Assembly (NCBI GenBank): GCA_963721115.1
Contig: CAVRIA010000004.1
Span: 558,001 to 622,000, forward strand
DNA: 64,000 nucleotides
Direction of reading: 5' to 3'
Origin: CAVRIA01 sp963721115
GTDB taxonomy: Bacteria; Desulfobacterota; Binatia; HRBIN30; CADEER01
The notes beneath the pieces were generated by a model. The model worked only from the letters and a program-made list of their open reading frames with translations. It ran no database searches and had not been told where the DNA came from. Positions 51,201-60,085 of the stretch are shown here, piece by piece. The stretch's first letter is position 1, and each line of letters starts with the position of its first letter. The position numbers and the translations under genes were made by a program.

Positions 51201-53178
51201 TGAACCAGAACATGACCGGCATGTAGGTGTCCGAGCCGGTGAGCCGCACGGGCTGGTTGGGAGCCCCATCGTCGGGATTCGGGGTGGTGAGGACGCCATC
51301 GAGGATCGGCGGCACATAGCGGGCGGTGAGCGGCAGCGGCGTCAGCTTGGCCTGGGCGGCGAAGTACTCCTGCAGCGAGGCGCGGGCGCCGACGCCGAGG
51401 TTGTGGCAGAGCTTGTTCTCGATTTCCGAGCCGTCCTCGAGGTAGTAGCCGTCGCCCATGGACAGGTAGCCGACGTTGCGGGCCAGGGTGACGCCGTGGG
51501 TGCCGTGCACGACCGCGAAGCGCGTCATCGAGTCCCAGATCGAGCTGTCTTTCACGAAGGCCCTGCCCTGGGTGTAGGCGGTCGACTTGGCCAGATGAAA
51601 GTGGACCGGGTAGTGGCCCATGCGTCCGCCCTGGCCGAGCTGCTTGAACTCGACTCCCTGGATCTGCACGTCGCGGAAGCCCTGGCGGAACATGACGTGG
51701 CCGCCGAAGTAGCATTCGGGCTTGGTCTCGTCGGCGGTGCAGTCTGCGACGGCGGGAAACTCCGTGTCGGCGTCCTTGCCGCGCGAGTAGATCCGGATGC
51801 TGCGCGACAGCAGGCCCACGCTGGCGCGCACGTCGGCCGCCTGGCGGTTCACCGGCCCGGTGAACGTGACGCCGAGATCGTCGGTGCTGAAGATCTTCGC
51901 GTTGTGTGGATAGTCCAGTGCCCGGTCGAGGGTCAGCTGCGTGTAGCTGGTGTCGCCGATCTCGACGCTCGCGACATTTTTGATCGAGCGCAGCTCGGAG
52001 TGGCTCGGGTACCAGTCGGTGGTGCCGACGACGATCTGGTCGTCCTTCGTCCAATCGGCGCTCACGTCGCGGTCGAGCGTGATCATCGTGCGGTCGGCGC
52101 TGATTCCGTTCAGCCGCGCCCAGCTGTCGCCGGTGAGGTCGGCCCAGGCCTGCATCTCCTTTGCGTCGAGCGTCGATTGCTCGGCGGTGGGCACGACGCA
52201 ATGCTCGTTCGAGTCGTACTTTGCACCCCACATCGGGTCCTGTAGGGGTTTGGCGCCTTTGTAGCCGAACAGCCGCAGGGCGCCGCCATAGCTCACTCCG
52301 AGAACCTTGTAGCCCCATGGCGTCGGGTCGAAGCTCAGTTTGCCATAGCGCTCCTGCAGGAAGTTGTTGGGGCAGGTCTTGTCTTCGAAGCCGGCGCACT
52401 TGTCGGTGGGCTTCGCCGTCGAGCTGCACGGATCGTCCGAGCTCTTTGCCGTGCAGTAGTACGTGTCGTCGGCGAAATCGCGCGTGCGTGGCAGGCATTT
52501 CGTGCTCGAGCACGAGGTGCCCGCGCATCCGGTCCTGCAGTCGATGCCAGGCGGCGGGTTGGGGATTCTGTTCTGATCGCTCGGATCGTCGCCGTAGAGG
52601 CCGATCGTCAGCTTGCCGCCCTGCTTGTCGAGCATGCTGGCCTGCTGGCCGAACGGACACGCTGGCGATCCCGCCTGCAGGACGCCGCCTTTCTCGACCA
52701 GCATCGAGTGGATGCGGATGTCGATGGTGTTGTCTGGATCCTCGACGACGTAGAGCGCCCCCTTGTCGAGAATGTTGACGTCGCCGAAGACCCACGGTGC
52801 GGCGCCGCTCCGGATCACGAAGCAGCTCCGCACCTCCTGCGGAAGCTGGCTCGCGTCCGTGAGCTCCTGGCACGCCTGCGGCACGTAGTCCGGACACCTC
52901 GCTGCGCCCGGCAGACACCCCATCAGCGCGTCGTTCACGGCGGCGACGAGCTCCGAGATCTCCACGCCGCCGTCGCCGTTCGCATCGCAGCTCAGGCAGG
53001 CGGCAAGCGGCTGCTCCTCCAGGGCGATATCGACGCAGCGGATGATCTCGTTCACGCGCACGCTGCGGTCGCCGTCGCAGTCGGCGCGACAGGTGTTCTG
53101 GCCCCGTGCGCGACCGCTCCACGCCAGCGTTGCGCAGAGCGCGACCGCCAGTCCCGCCCACCGTCGTTTGCCGCGCAT
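48217..53178 (-). CDS. Giant exported G8/beta-helix protein, CEMIP/TMEM2-like
   Basis: A 1653-residue protein. AAGGAG before the tandem ATGs at 53181/53178 fixes the start, and a signal peptide is cut near ARG-QN. Two EF-hand loops (about residues 33-46 DCDGDRSVRVNEII and 65-78 DANGDGGVEISELV) form a dockerin-like module. A G8 domain follows (VLQAGSPACPFGQ, then KLTIGLYGD), then right-handed beta-helix repeats with GHYPVHFHLAKST near residue 520 and VVHGTHGVTLARNVGY, very similar in order to animal CEMIP and TMEM2 hyaluronan depolymerases. A Pro run near residue 1206, Cys-rich segments and a TPT tail complete it. It is probably a secreted or surface polysaccharide-binding or -cleaving protein. 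Whether it has hyaluronidase-like activity is unknown. Confidence 0.85.
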   Translation of the reverse strand: MRGKRRWAGLAVALCATLAWSGRARGQNTCRADCDGDRSVRVNEIIRCVDIALEEQPLAACLSCDANGDGGVEISELVAAVNDALMGCLPGAARCPDYVPQACQELTDASQLPQEVRSCFVIRSGAAPWVFGDVNILDKGALYVVEDPDNTIDIRIHSMLVEKGGVLQAGSPACPFGQQASMLDKQGGKLTIGLYGDDPSDQNRIPNPPPGIDCRTGCAGTSCSSTKCLPRTRDFADDTYYCTAKSSDDPCSSTAKPTDKCAGFEDKTCPNNFLQERYGKLSFDPTPWGYKVLGVSYGGALRLFGYKGAKPLQDPMWGAKYDSNEHCVVPTAEQSTLDAKEMQAWADLTGDSWARLNGISADRTMITLDRDVSADWTKDDQIVVGTTDWYPSHSELRSIKNVASVEIGDTSYTQLTLDRALDYPHNAKIFSTDDLGVTFTGPVNRQAADVRASVGLLSRSIRIYSRGKDADTEFPAVADCTADETKPECYFGGHVMFRQGFRDVQIQGVEFKQLGQGGRMGHYPVHFHLAKSTAYTQGRAFVKDSSIWDSMTRFAVVHGTHGVTLARNVGYLSMGDGYYLEDGSEIENKLCHNLGVGARASLQEYFAAQAKLTPLPLTARYVPPILDGVLTTPNPDDGAPNQPVRLTGSDTYMPVMFWFMNAYNELVGNDAVGVHGFGSCYWLLASGVSGPSFAPLKFDGLANYNVTADHQAPLLRFRGNSCMTAPLALPASAELPPASAPLNTENTVGYHAVPNPYIAGKATIGDLKGMYKRPSVNGDFKPIQPNTAGSGGSLFTNCAQVAVTGTEKDTLDHNTKSCVTTVIDRFSTSYNWAEVNFGSIWFRPWFYLFLNSAMTDQLFGGLTFVTAGSWMQVPPGYFSLAKNSLFVGTAQYGTGASPYASRSGPIFRITSSDSVASFAPCQGPKSTCNIETEGTGYWRDFFQPKRLVTIYDGPHFADGNTFVNVGSWTCNPQPCRGKANCDTTFECGIYSSTEQPAVEDDNGQLTKMEVIDAAIGWKQPNGFYYPPAFAYRKSTFVKSLPDMPADLKALNQCYSFGDTDDFAEPSRRDGSCRHNVIDRTRPYIKGNMISPNAAPDIFGPGGKPQPVTPIDFSTILLDLDGSLTGATGSLSGVTAETSSVSRNPFFDAPAQSPECLSFGLQTSPYEFVTTMLAPLAASPASGDTAVKPWMTLNCRNGYDDNVCVCPPPPPPPTPDPNPHPVFSSPLVPIYRQWRFPGEPTECGAICTASGEYACDRGTYMIGPDVGHATYLTMAQPQALMSSAQPGALYYIDTNAGGGGTKPDIGCITARTCVERPPTFAGNESYVLYDLFARNDSKISYQLYVGKGSTLGSIAGRYVHVTPHLHAPGSTFESGVRDACDPSAGTGWCEDLPAPKVDANGVLTVVLDQSRIKGDYQITERPDYERCMPRNFCYFDGTQCRPCSKNTPECIGQAARLQSDIDALGHTDGHGEKPLDVICQDWGGFASGTTTTTLGERSFVDCPASGCLGFAFTLPDGFTPKPYNEVGAPLSYCFDQSAWKDNQLVALKKDGQLVDPLCGEPRAAVTSDFCANPATPSPAAAAANAPTGQGSAVAPGADAATGYAVATATPRHATGAAHDAAATAASDLAPTAIPRGLVTPTATPTPREGAAQGP

Positions 53179-53487
53179 CATCTCGCTCCTTACGATCGCG
53201 TGATCCCCACCACCCGGGTCGTACAATAACAGAGTCGCCCGGCGGCCGATACGGCACCTTTTCCCGAGGCACCGCAGATGGAAGGGGAGGACAGAATCGC
53301 TGAGCAGCGACAGCGGTGCGCTTTGACAGGGATCGATGCCGGCGCACACCGGCGCATATCGGCATTGACCGTAGCTTGCGACCGCCGCGCAGAAGAACCC
53401 AAGTCCGGCAGCTGGACGCGAGGTTGCGCGGAAAAGACTGAAACCCTGACAGATGCAGGTGCGACGTACGGACCAGGGGCCAGGATT
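53179..53487. other. Non-coding gap upstream of the giant protein
   Basis: About 305 bases between the amidohydrolase stop and the start of the large beta-helix gene. The minus strand contains an AT-richer TCTGTTATTGTAC segment about 45 bases before the start codon that may be the -10 region; no good -35 is seen. Open frames here have no recognisable motif. Confidence 0.4.
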
Positions 53488-54708
53488 TCACGGTCCGCGG
53501 GTGTCCTCGAGAGTGGCTCGGTCCGCGCCGATCAGGCCGGCGAGGTTGTCGCGCATGATCGATCGGATCTCTCGCTCGTCGAGCCCCTGCAGCTCGGCGG
53601 CGAACTCGAGCGGCTGGGCGAGACCCTCGGGGTGGGGGTAGTCGGAGCCGTTGAGGACGTGCGCGGCGCCAATCAAGCGCGCCAGGCCGACCACGTCGTC
53701 CTCGTAGAACGGCGCCACCCAGACGTTCTGCCGGAACAGGTCACTGGGCTTCATCGGCGGCGCGCCGAAGCGCCACATGTCCTTGCTGTAGAGGCGCGCC
53801 AGGTGGTCGAGCTTGGTGAGCAGCGGCGCTACCCAGCTCGATCCGTACTCGATGCTCAGCACCCTGAGGCGTGGGAAGCGCCCGAACAGGTTGTCGGCGA
53901 TCAGCGCGGTGAGCGTGTCGGCGATGGGGCGCTCGGTGAACGAGAGGGCCCACTCCATCAGGGAGTGGCGGTGTGACGGGGGGTGCGGCCGCAGGCCCCA
54001 CGGTGGGTTGTACATCTCGCTGAACGGCGTGCGTCCGATGTGGTAGACGACGTTGATCCCCGCCTCCTGGCAGCGCGCCCAGAAGGGGTCGAAGTGGGGG
54101 TCGCCGGGCGAGCGGCCGGCGTAGGGGCCGGCGGTCAGAATGGCGAAACGCGCGCCGAGGGCGAGCAGCCGCTCGAGCTCCGCGAGCGCCTGATCGAGGT
54201 CGAAGAGCGACAGGAGAGGGGCGCCGTAGATCCGCCCGTCGCCTCCGTAGCCCCAGTCCTCCTCCAGCCAGCGGTTGAAGGCGCGCAGGCTCGGGTACAG
54301 CACCTCGGGGGTCTCGCGCAGCTGCGGCTCCACCCCCACGCCGGTGGTCGGCAGGATGAGGCAGGCCTCGACGCTCTGCTCGTCCATCTTCGCCAGGCGC
54401 GCCCGCCGGTCGACGAACTCGGGCACCGCCAGGCCGTTGATCGGGCTGAGGCTCGGGCTGCCGCCCTCGTCGCTCTCGCCGCGCAGGAAGGCCTTCATGA
54501 TGCCGGGCGGGCCGATGCTGTCGCCGGCGCCGACGCTGAAGAAGTGGCAGCGCTCGTCGCCGACGTACATGCGCGACGGTCCGCTCCCCTGGCGGTCGAT
54601 CCACACCGTCCGGCTCCGGTAGCGCGCCTCGATGTGGCGCGTGAAGCAGTCGTCGGGCTCGTAGTAGTGGTTGTCGGCGTCGTAGATGAGATATCCGAGG
54701 TCGCTCAT
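53488..54708 (-). CDS. Amidohydrolase family 2 metalloenzyme (second copy)
   Basis: A 406-residue TIM-barrel protein beginning at the ATG at 54708. YDADNHYYEPDDCFTRH replaces the usual D-x-H metal motif with DADNHYYEP, VVYHIGRTPFSEM lines the barrel and LNGSDYPHPEGLAQP provides the late Asp. It is only distantly like the amidohydrolase at 8.7 kb. The frame is open to 55812, but that part is antisense-like noise over the LLM gene. It follows the LLM-class enzyme by 38 bases on the same strand, a common pairing in soil bacteria that degrade aromatic or steroid rings. Confidence 0.88.
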   Translation of the reverse strand: MSDLGYLIYDADNHYYEPDDCFTRHIEARYRSRTVWIDRQGSGPSRMYVGDERCHFFSVGAGDSIGPPGIMKAFLRGESDEGGSPSLSPINGLAVPEFVDRRARLAKMDEQSVEACLILPTTGVGVEPQLRETPEVLYPSLRAFNRWLEEDWGYGGDGRIYGAPLLSLFDLDQALAELERLLALGARFAILTAGPYAGRSPGDPHFDPFWARCQEAGINVVYHIGRTPFSEMYNPPWGLRPHPPSHRHSLMEWALSFTERPIADTLTALIADNLFGRFPRLRVLSIEYGSSWVAPLLTKLDHLARLYSKDMWRFGAPPMKPSDLFRQNVWVAPFYEDDVVGLARLIGAAHVLNGSDYPHPEGLAQPLEFAAELQGLDEREIRSIMRDNLAGLIGADRATLEDTRGP

Positions 54709-54746
54709 GGCGGTGCTCCCGGCTCGATTCCTACCGAGTTCCGCCT

Positions 54747-55688
54747 TCAGTCGCCAGAGCCGCGCTCGAAGCGCGGGATCAGGCGGCGCCCATAGAGCTC
54801 GATCTGCGCGACCAGCTCGTCGGGCGGGACGACGGGGAAGAGGACGTATTTGGTGCAGCCCGCCTCGACGAAGGCCTGCAGTCGCTCGGTGCATTCCTCG
54901 AGGCCGCCGATGGCGCAGCGCTCGACCATGGACTCCGCCGGCATCTTGAAGCCGGCGGCGACCAGCTGGCGAACGGTCTCGGCACGGGCGCGGTCCTCGG
55001 TCACGTGCGTCAGCAGCACCACGCCCGCCTCGCGCGGGTCGACGGCGCGGCCGCGCTCGGCCCCGTAGGCGGTCAGCCGCGCCATGCCGTCGCGGAACTC
55101 CTGCGGGCTGACGAAGGACGGGAACCAGCCGTCGCCGTAGCGGGCGGTGCGGCGCAGGGCGGCGTCGCTGCGGCCGCCGATCCAGACGTCGAGCGGGCCG
55201 CGCGCCGGGCGCGGCTCGATGGTGACGTCGTCGAACCGGTAGTAGCGCCCGTGGTGCGTGACGCGCGTCTCGGACCACAGCTTGCGCAGGACCTCGACTC
55301 CTTCTTCCAGACGGGCGGCGCGCTCCTCGCGCGGGATGCCGCAGGCGAGGCAGTCGCGCGGATCGTTGCCGAGGCCGACCGCCATGATCACGCGCCCGCA
55401 GCCTCCGGTGAGGTAGTCGAGCGTGGCGTAGGTGCGCGCGACGTGAACGGGATTGCGCGCCGGCAGGGTGAGCACGCTCGGGCCCATCTTGATGCGCTTC
55501 GTGCGCGCGGCGAACAGCGCCATCACGCAGGAGATGTCGAGCTGCGGCTGGGACGAGGTGACGCGGTCCGAGAGCCACACCGAGTCGATGCCGAGGTCCT
55601 CCGCCCGCTCGGCATAGGAACAGATGGTTTCGGGGCTCGGCAGCCCGGCACGCGCGCCGAAGCCGATGCCGATCTTGATTCCGCTCAT
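54747..55688 (-). CDS. LLM-class F420-dependent oxidoreductase
   Basis: A 313-residue luciferase-like barrel. SPETICSYAERAEDLGIDSVWLSD, IKMGPSVLTLPARNPVHVARTYATLDYLTGG and GPLDVWIGGRSDAALRRTARYGDGWFPSF are the hallmark blocks of F420-dependent monooxygenases and reductases of this family. It reduces or oxidises a small organic substrate with F420 in the cytoplasm. It is first gene of a pair with the amidohydrolase, and divergent from the dodecin gene. Confidence 0.93.
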   Translation of the reverse strand: MSGIKIGIGFGARAGLPSPETICSYAERAEDLGIDSVWLSDRVTSSQPQLDISCVMALFAARTKRIKMGPSVLTLPARNPVHVARTYATLDYLTGGCGRVIMAVGLGNDPRDCLACGIPREERAARLEEGVEVLRKLWSETRVTHHGRYYRFDDVTIEPRPARGPLDVWIGGRSDAALRRTARYGDGWFPSFVSPQEFRDGMARLTAYGAERGRAVDPREAGVVLLTHVTEDRARAETVRQLVAAGFKMPAESMVERCAIGGLEECTERLQAFVEAGCTKYVLFPVVPPDELVAQIELYGRRLIPRFERGSGD

Positions 55689-55829
55689 CGAAGATTCCTC
55701 CGCCGGGAACTATGGGCGAAGATCGCGGCCATGAGAAGCTCTCGCCGGCTCGGGCGCGCAGCTTCGGCCCCTTGCGGGGCGGCGTGCTTCTTGCGAGGAT
55801 CGAGGGCACCACAGACGGAGGAGGTCGAC

Positions 55830-56042
55830 ATGCCGGAGAGTGTGTACAAGGTGATCGAACTGGTCGGCACGAGCACGGAGTCGTGGGAGAAGGCTGCTGC
55901 GGCAGCGGTGGAGCGGGCCTCCAAGAGCCTGCGCGATCTGCGCATCGCCGAGGTGGTCCAGCTGGACATGCACATCGAGAACGGCAAGGTCCAGCTCTAT
56001 CGCGCCAAGATGAAGGTCTCCTTCAAGTTCGAAGGAAGTTGA
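55830..56042 (+). CDS. Dodecin flavin-binding protein
   Basis: A 70-residue protein (typical dodecin length). VYKVIELVGTSTESWEKAAAAAVERASKSLRDLR and EVVQLDMHIENGKVQLYRAKMKVSFKFE match the family, including the beta-strand Trp that stacks on flavin. Dodecins form hollow 12-mers that store or buffer flavin or CoA in the cytoplasm. The ATG at 55830 has GGAGGAGG in front. It is divergent from the F420 enzyme gene. Confidence 0.95.
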   Translation: MPESVYKVIELVGTSTESWEKAAAAAVERASKSLRDLRIAEVVQLDMHIENGKVQLYRAKMKVSFKFEGS

Positions 56043-56096
56043 GCGGCGGGGTGGCGGCGGGTCTCTCGCGGGTCAGGGGTTTTCCCGGCGCCGGGC

Positions 56097-59000
56097 TCAC
56101 CGCCTCCGTCCTTCGCCGAGCCTCACGTTGATCCGGTGCGGCGCGTCGTCTCCGGGAAGAGGTAGGCGCGCGCCGCCGTTGCGGATCTCGACCGGCTCGC
56201 CGTCGATGGCGGCGGAGACGACGGCGTCGGCGCGGCGCTCGGGGTTGTCGACGGAGATCTCGAGCGCGCTGGTGCGGCCGGGAGGGCGGTAGCGGATTGC
56301 GAAGCCGGGCCAGTGGTCGGGAATGCGCGGGCGCAGGACCAGAGTGTCGCCGCCCTCGACCGTGAAGCCGAGCACGGACTCCAGCGCGACGCGGTACATC
56401 CAGGCGGCGGAGCCGGTGTACCAGGTCCAGCCGCCGCGCCCCAGATGCGGGTCGGCGCCGTAGACGTCGGCGGCGACGACGTACGGCTCGACCTGATAGA
56501 CCGCCACCTCGGCGGCGGTGCGCGCGTGGTGCACCGGGCTGAGCTCGGCGAGCAGATCCGCCGCGCGCCCGCGCCGGCCGAGCTCGGCCAGGGCGCGGAC
56601 GAACCACATGGCGGCGTGCGTATACTGACCACCATTCTCGCGGATGCCCGGCACGTAACCCTTGATGTAGCCGGGATCGTGCGCGGTGACGTCGAAGGGG
56701 GGAGTCAGCAGCTTGACCATCCCCGGCTCGTCGAGGACGAGCTGCGACTCGACGGCGTCCATGGCCCGCGCCGCGCGCTCGGGGGGCGCGGCCCCGGAGA
56801 GCACCGCCCACGCCTGCGCCAGGGCGTCGATGCGGCACTCGTCGTTCTGCGCCGAGCCGAGCGGCGTGCCGTCGTCGTAGTACGCGCGCCGGTACCAGGC
56901 GCCGTCCCACCCGGGGCCGTTCAGAGCCTCGAGGATCTCGGCGCGATGGGCTTCGTAGCGGCGGGCGCGGTCGACGTCGCCGCGCCGCTCGCAGACGGGC
57001 GCGAACCGCCCCAACACGTCGTAGAGGAAGAACCCGAGCCAGACGCTCTCGCCGCGACCCTCGCGCCCGACGCGGTTCATGCCGTCGTTCCAATCGCCGC
57101 TGCCCATCAGCGGCAACCCGTGCGCACCGCGCGCCAGCGAGCGGTCGAGGGCGCGGCAGCAGTGCTCGTACAGGGCGGCCCTCTCGCCGGACGACGCGGC
57201 GAGCAGGTAGGCTTCGTCCTCTTCGGGCGCGAGCGCGCGGGCGGCGAGAAAGTCGGCCGGCTCGTCGAGGACGGCCCAGTCGCCGGTCGTCCGGCAGTAC
57301 AGTTCCGCCACGAACGGAAGCCACAGGAGGTCGTCGGAGAAGCGGGTGCGGATGCCGCGGCCGCTGGGCGGATGCCACCAGTGCAGAACGTCGCCCTCGA
57401 CGAACTGGTGTGCGGCGTGGAGCAGAATCTGCGCCCGCGTCATGTCGGGGCGCGTGTAAAGCAGAGCGGCGGCGTCTTGCAGCTGGTCGCGAAAGCCGAA
57501 GGCGCCACCGGACTGGTAGAGGGCGGAACGGCCCCAGAGTCGACAGCTCAGCGCCTGATAGCCGAGCCAGCCGTTCGACGACGAGGTCGATCTCCGGCGC
57601 CGGGGTCGTCACCTGAACGGCGGACAGCGTGTCGGCCCAGAACGCTCTCCATTCCCGCTCCGCGTCCTCGATCGCACCGGGGCGCCGGTAGGTCTCCGCG
57701 ATCCGCGCCACGTCGTCCTCCGCCGTCGCTTCGCCGAGGAGAAAGGCGCATTCGACGGAGCCGCCGGCCGGGATGGCGAGCTTCAGCTGCAGTGCCGCGC
57801 ACGGGTCGAGGCCGGCGCCGGTGCGGCCGTCGAGGCCGGCCGAATCGCGCAGTGCCGCCGGGTCGCGCGACGAGCCGTTGCGGCCGAGGAACGCGGCGCG
57901 GTCCGCCGTGAAGAACGGGGCGTCGCCCTCCGCCGGCGCGACGGCGGCGGCGAAGACGATGCCGTCGGCGAACTCGTCGCTGGTGGAATTGCGGGCGAGG
58001 AGGGCTCGCGACGACGGCCGCCATTCGGTGACCACGAAGCGAGAGCTCTCGGCGGGGAGAACGCCGAGAACGAGATGGTGGTAGGAGAACACCGATACCG
58101 CGCGCGGGCGGGCGCCGCGGTTGACCAGTCGGACGCGGGCGATTTTCACCGGGTCGCGCCTCGGTACGAACAGCCGCACCGTCTGCTCCAGATCATGGCT
58201 CTTGTGCCGCCACTCGGTGTACCCGAACCCGTGCCGGCATTCGTAGGGCGCGCCGCCGGGCGCCGGCCCGGGCAGCGGCGACCAGAAGACTCCGCTCTCC
58301 TCGTCCCTCACGTAGAGAGCTTCTCCGTGCGGATCGGCGACCGGGTCGTTCGACCACGGCGTCAGCCTGTTCTGCCGGCTGTTCCTACCCCAGGTGTAGC
58401 CGGCACCGCTCTCGCTGACGAGGAATCCGAACTGCTCGTTGGCGACGACGTTGCTCCACGGCATCGGTGGGAGAGGGGCGTCGGGCTCCAGCCGGATCAC
58501 GTACTCGGTGCCGTCGCGCGAGAACCCGCCGTACCCGTTGTCGAAGAGCAGATCTTCGCCGCTCTGAGCCGCGGCGATTGCCCCGCCGTCCTCGGGTGCA
58601 GCGGAGACGGAATGGCGCCGCCGAGGCGCGACGGGGGCCGCGGCGTCGCGGGAATCCGGGCGGAGGGTGGCGACGTCGAGAAGACTCGCGGCAGCGGCCG
58701 CAGCGTCGTCGATGACCAGGCGCGCCGAGGCGAGGACGAGATCGAGGTCCGGGGCCGGGATCTCGCCCGGGTGCCGGACGAGCACGCGCCCGTGCGCGGG
58801 GTCGTCGGCCGTGGCATCGATGCCCAGCTCGGCGAACAGGGAGCGCACCGCGGCGCCGACGGAGTCGGGCTCGCCGGCGAGCAGGAGCGCGTCGCAGGGG
58901 AAGCCCTTTGCCGCCCAGTAGACCAGCGCCCTCACCAGATCGCCGAGCAGCGGGCTCTCTGCCGGCGTACTCAGCCGGACGGCGGCGAGCGGGATCCCGG

Positions 59001-60051
59001 CGCGCAGGCCGTGGCGCGCGAGATCGCGCTCGCTGCCTCGACAGCGCGTCACAATCTCGGGCGCCGCGCGCAGGCCCGGGTGACCGTAGCGCATGGCGAC
59101 GGCGAGATCCTGAAGACGCGCCGCCTCGGCCTCGCCGAGGCCGAGGCGGGTGCGAAGGGCGCGCTCCGCTTCGACGGCTCCGCGGAAGGCGGCCTCGATC
59201 GCGCCGGGCGTCGAGAAGCGACTGCACGAGGCGACGGCGTCGCGCCGCGCCGCCGCCGCGCCGAGCAGGGCGACGAAGCGGGCGCTCTCTCCCGGCCGCA
59301 GCTGCGCGACGCGGCGCAGGCCGAAGCCGGGGTCGAGCACGCTGCCCGCGCTGCCGGAGAGGCCGGCGCCGCTGGTCAGGGCGAGCGGTCGGCGCGCGCC
59401 GCGCCCGCGTCCGAGGAATCGGGCGCGATCGGTCTCGACCTGCAGCGCCCCCTCGCCGAGCAGCGCGTGGAACATCCACGGCCGCGGCTCGGAGGCGCTG
59501 CGCGGCCGGCGGGCGGCGAGCAGCAGCTCGTGGCGCGGCTCGTACTCGGTCTGCACGAAGAGCTTGGAGAAGGCGGGATGGGCGGCGTGCGCCGCGGGGT
59601 CGTGCAGGACCACCTCGGCCCAGGTGGTGAGCTCGATGCGTCGCGGGCGCGCGGAGTCGTTGCGCAGCGTCAGCGCGCGCAGCTCGACGTCGCCGTCGGC
59701 GGCGACGCAGGTCTCGAGCAGCGCCGCGACCTCGCGTCGGCGGCGCGCGATCGATGCGCAGCCGTCCCGGTAGGAGACGTCGTAGCCATCGGCCGCATCC
59801 GGCACGGGCTGCTGTCCGACGGACCAGAACGTGCCGTCGTCGAGGTCGCGCAGGTAGAGGAAGACCCCCTCGCCGTCCTCCGTCCGGTCGCCGTTCCAGG
59901 CCGTCAGCAGGCGCCCGGCGTGCGCGGAGTAACCACTTCCCGCTCCGGTGAGGAGCACGGTGTAGGCGCCGTTGGAGAGCAGGCGCCCGTGTGGGGCCGG
60001 ATCGTCGAGTCGACCCAGGGTCCGATCTTCGCGCGCCTCGTTCGTGGGCAC
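56097..60051 (-). CDS. GH94-type glycoside phosphorylase, cyclic glucan synthase C-half-like (one frameshift)
   Basis: The frame runs from the ATG at 60051 to about 57560, then shifts, and the catalytic part resumes to the stop at 56097; joined length is about 1318 residues. Two copies of the beta-sandwich N-terminal domain occur (LLSNGAYTVLLTGAGSGYS and LLFDNGYGGFSRDGTEYVI). The catalytic domain has HWWHPPSGRGIRTRFSDDLLW, GSGDWNDGMNRVG with the general acid Asp, GYIKGYVPGIRENGGQYTHAA and GGWTWYTGSAAWMYR, exactly as in the C-terminal phosphorylase region of NdvB-type cyclic beta-1,2-glucan synthases. The GT84 synthase half is absent, so it probably phosphorolyses beta-1,2-glucans or a related sugar. 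Confidence 0.87.
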
Positions 60052-60085
60052 TCTCCGTTCGCCGGCGAAGGCGAGGGACGAGATC

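Noticed and set aside
53488..55812. A single 774-residue amidohydrolase fusion
   Set aside because: The extra N-terminal part is a shadow of the LLM-class gene in another frame; a conserved start exists at 54708.
56084..56095. CCCGGCGCCGGG palindrome as terminator between dodecin and the phosphorylase gene
   Set aside because: Folding leaves only a four-pair stem; such palindromes are frequent by chance at this GC content.
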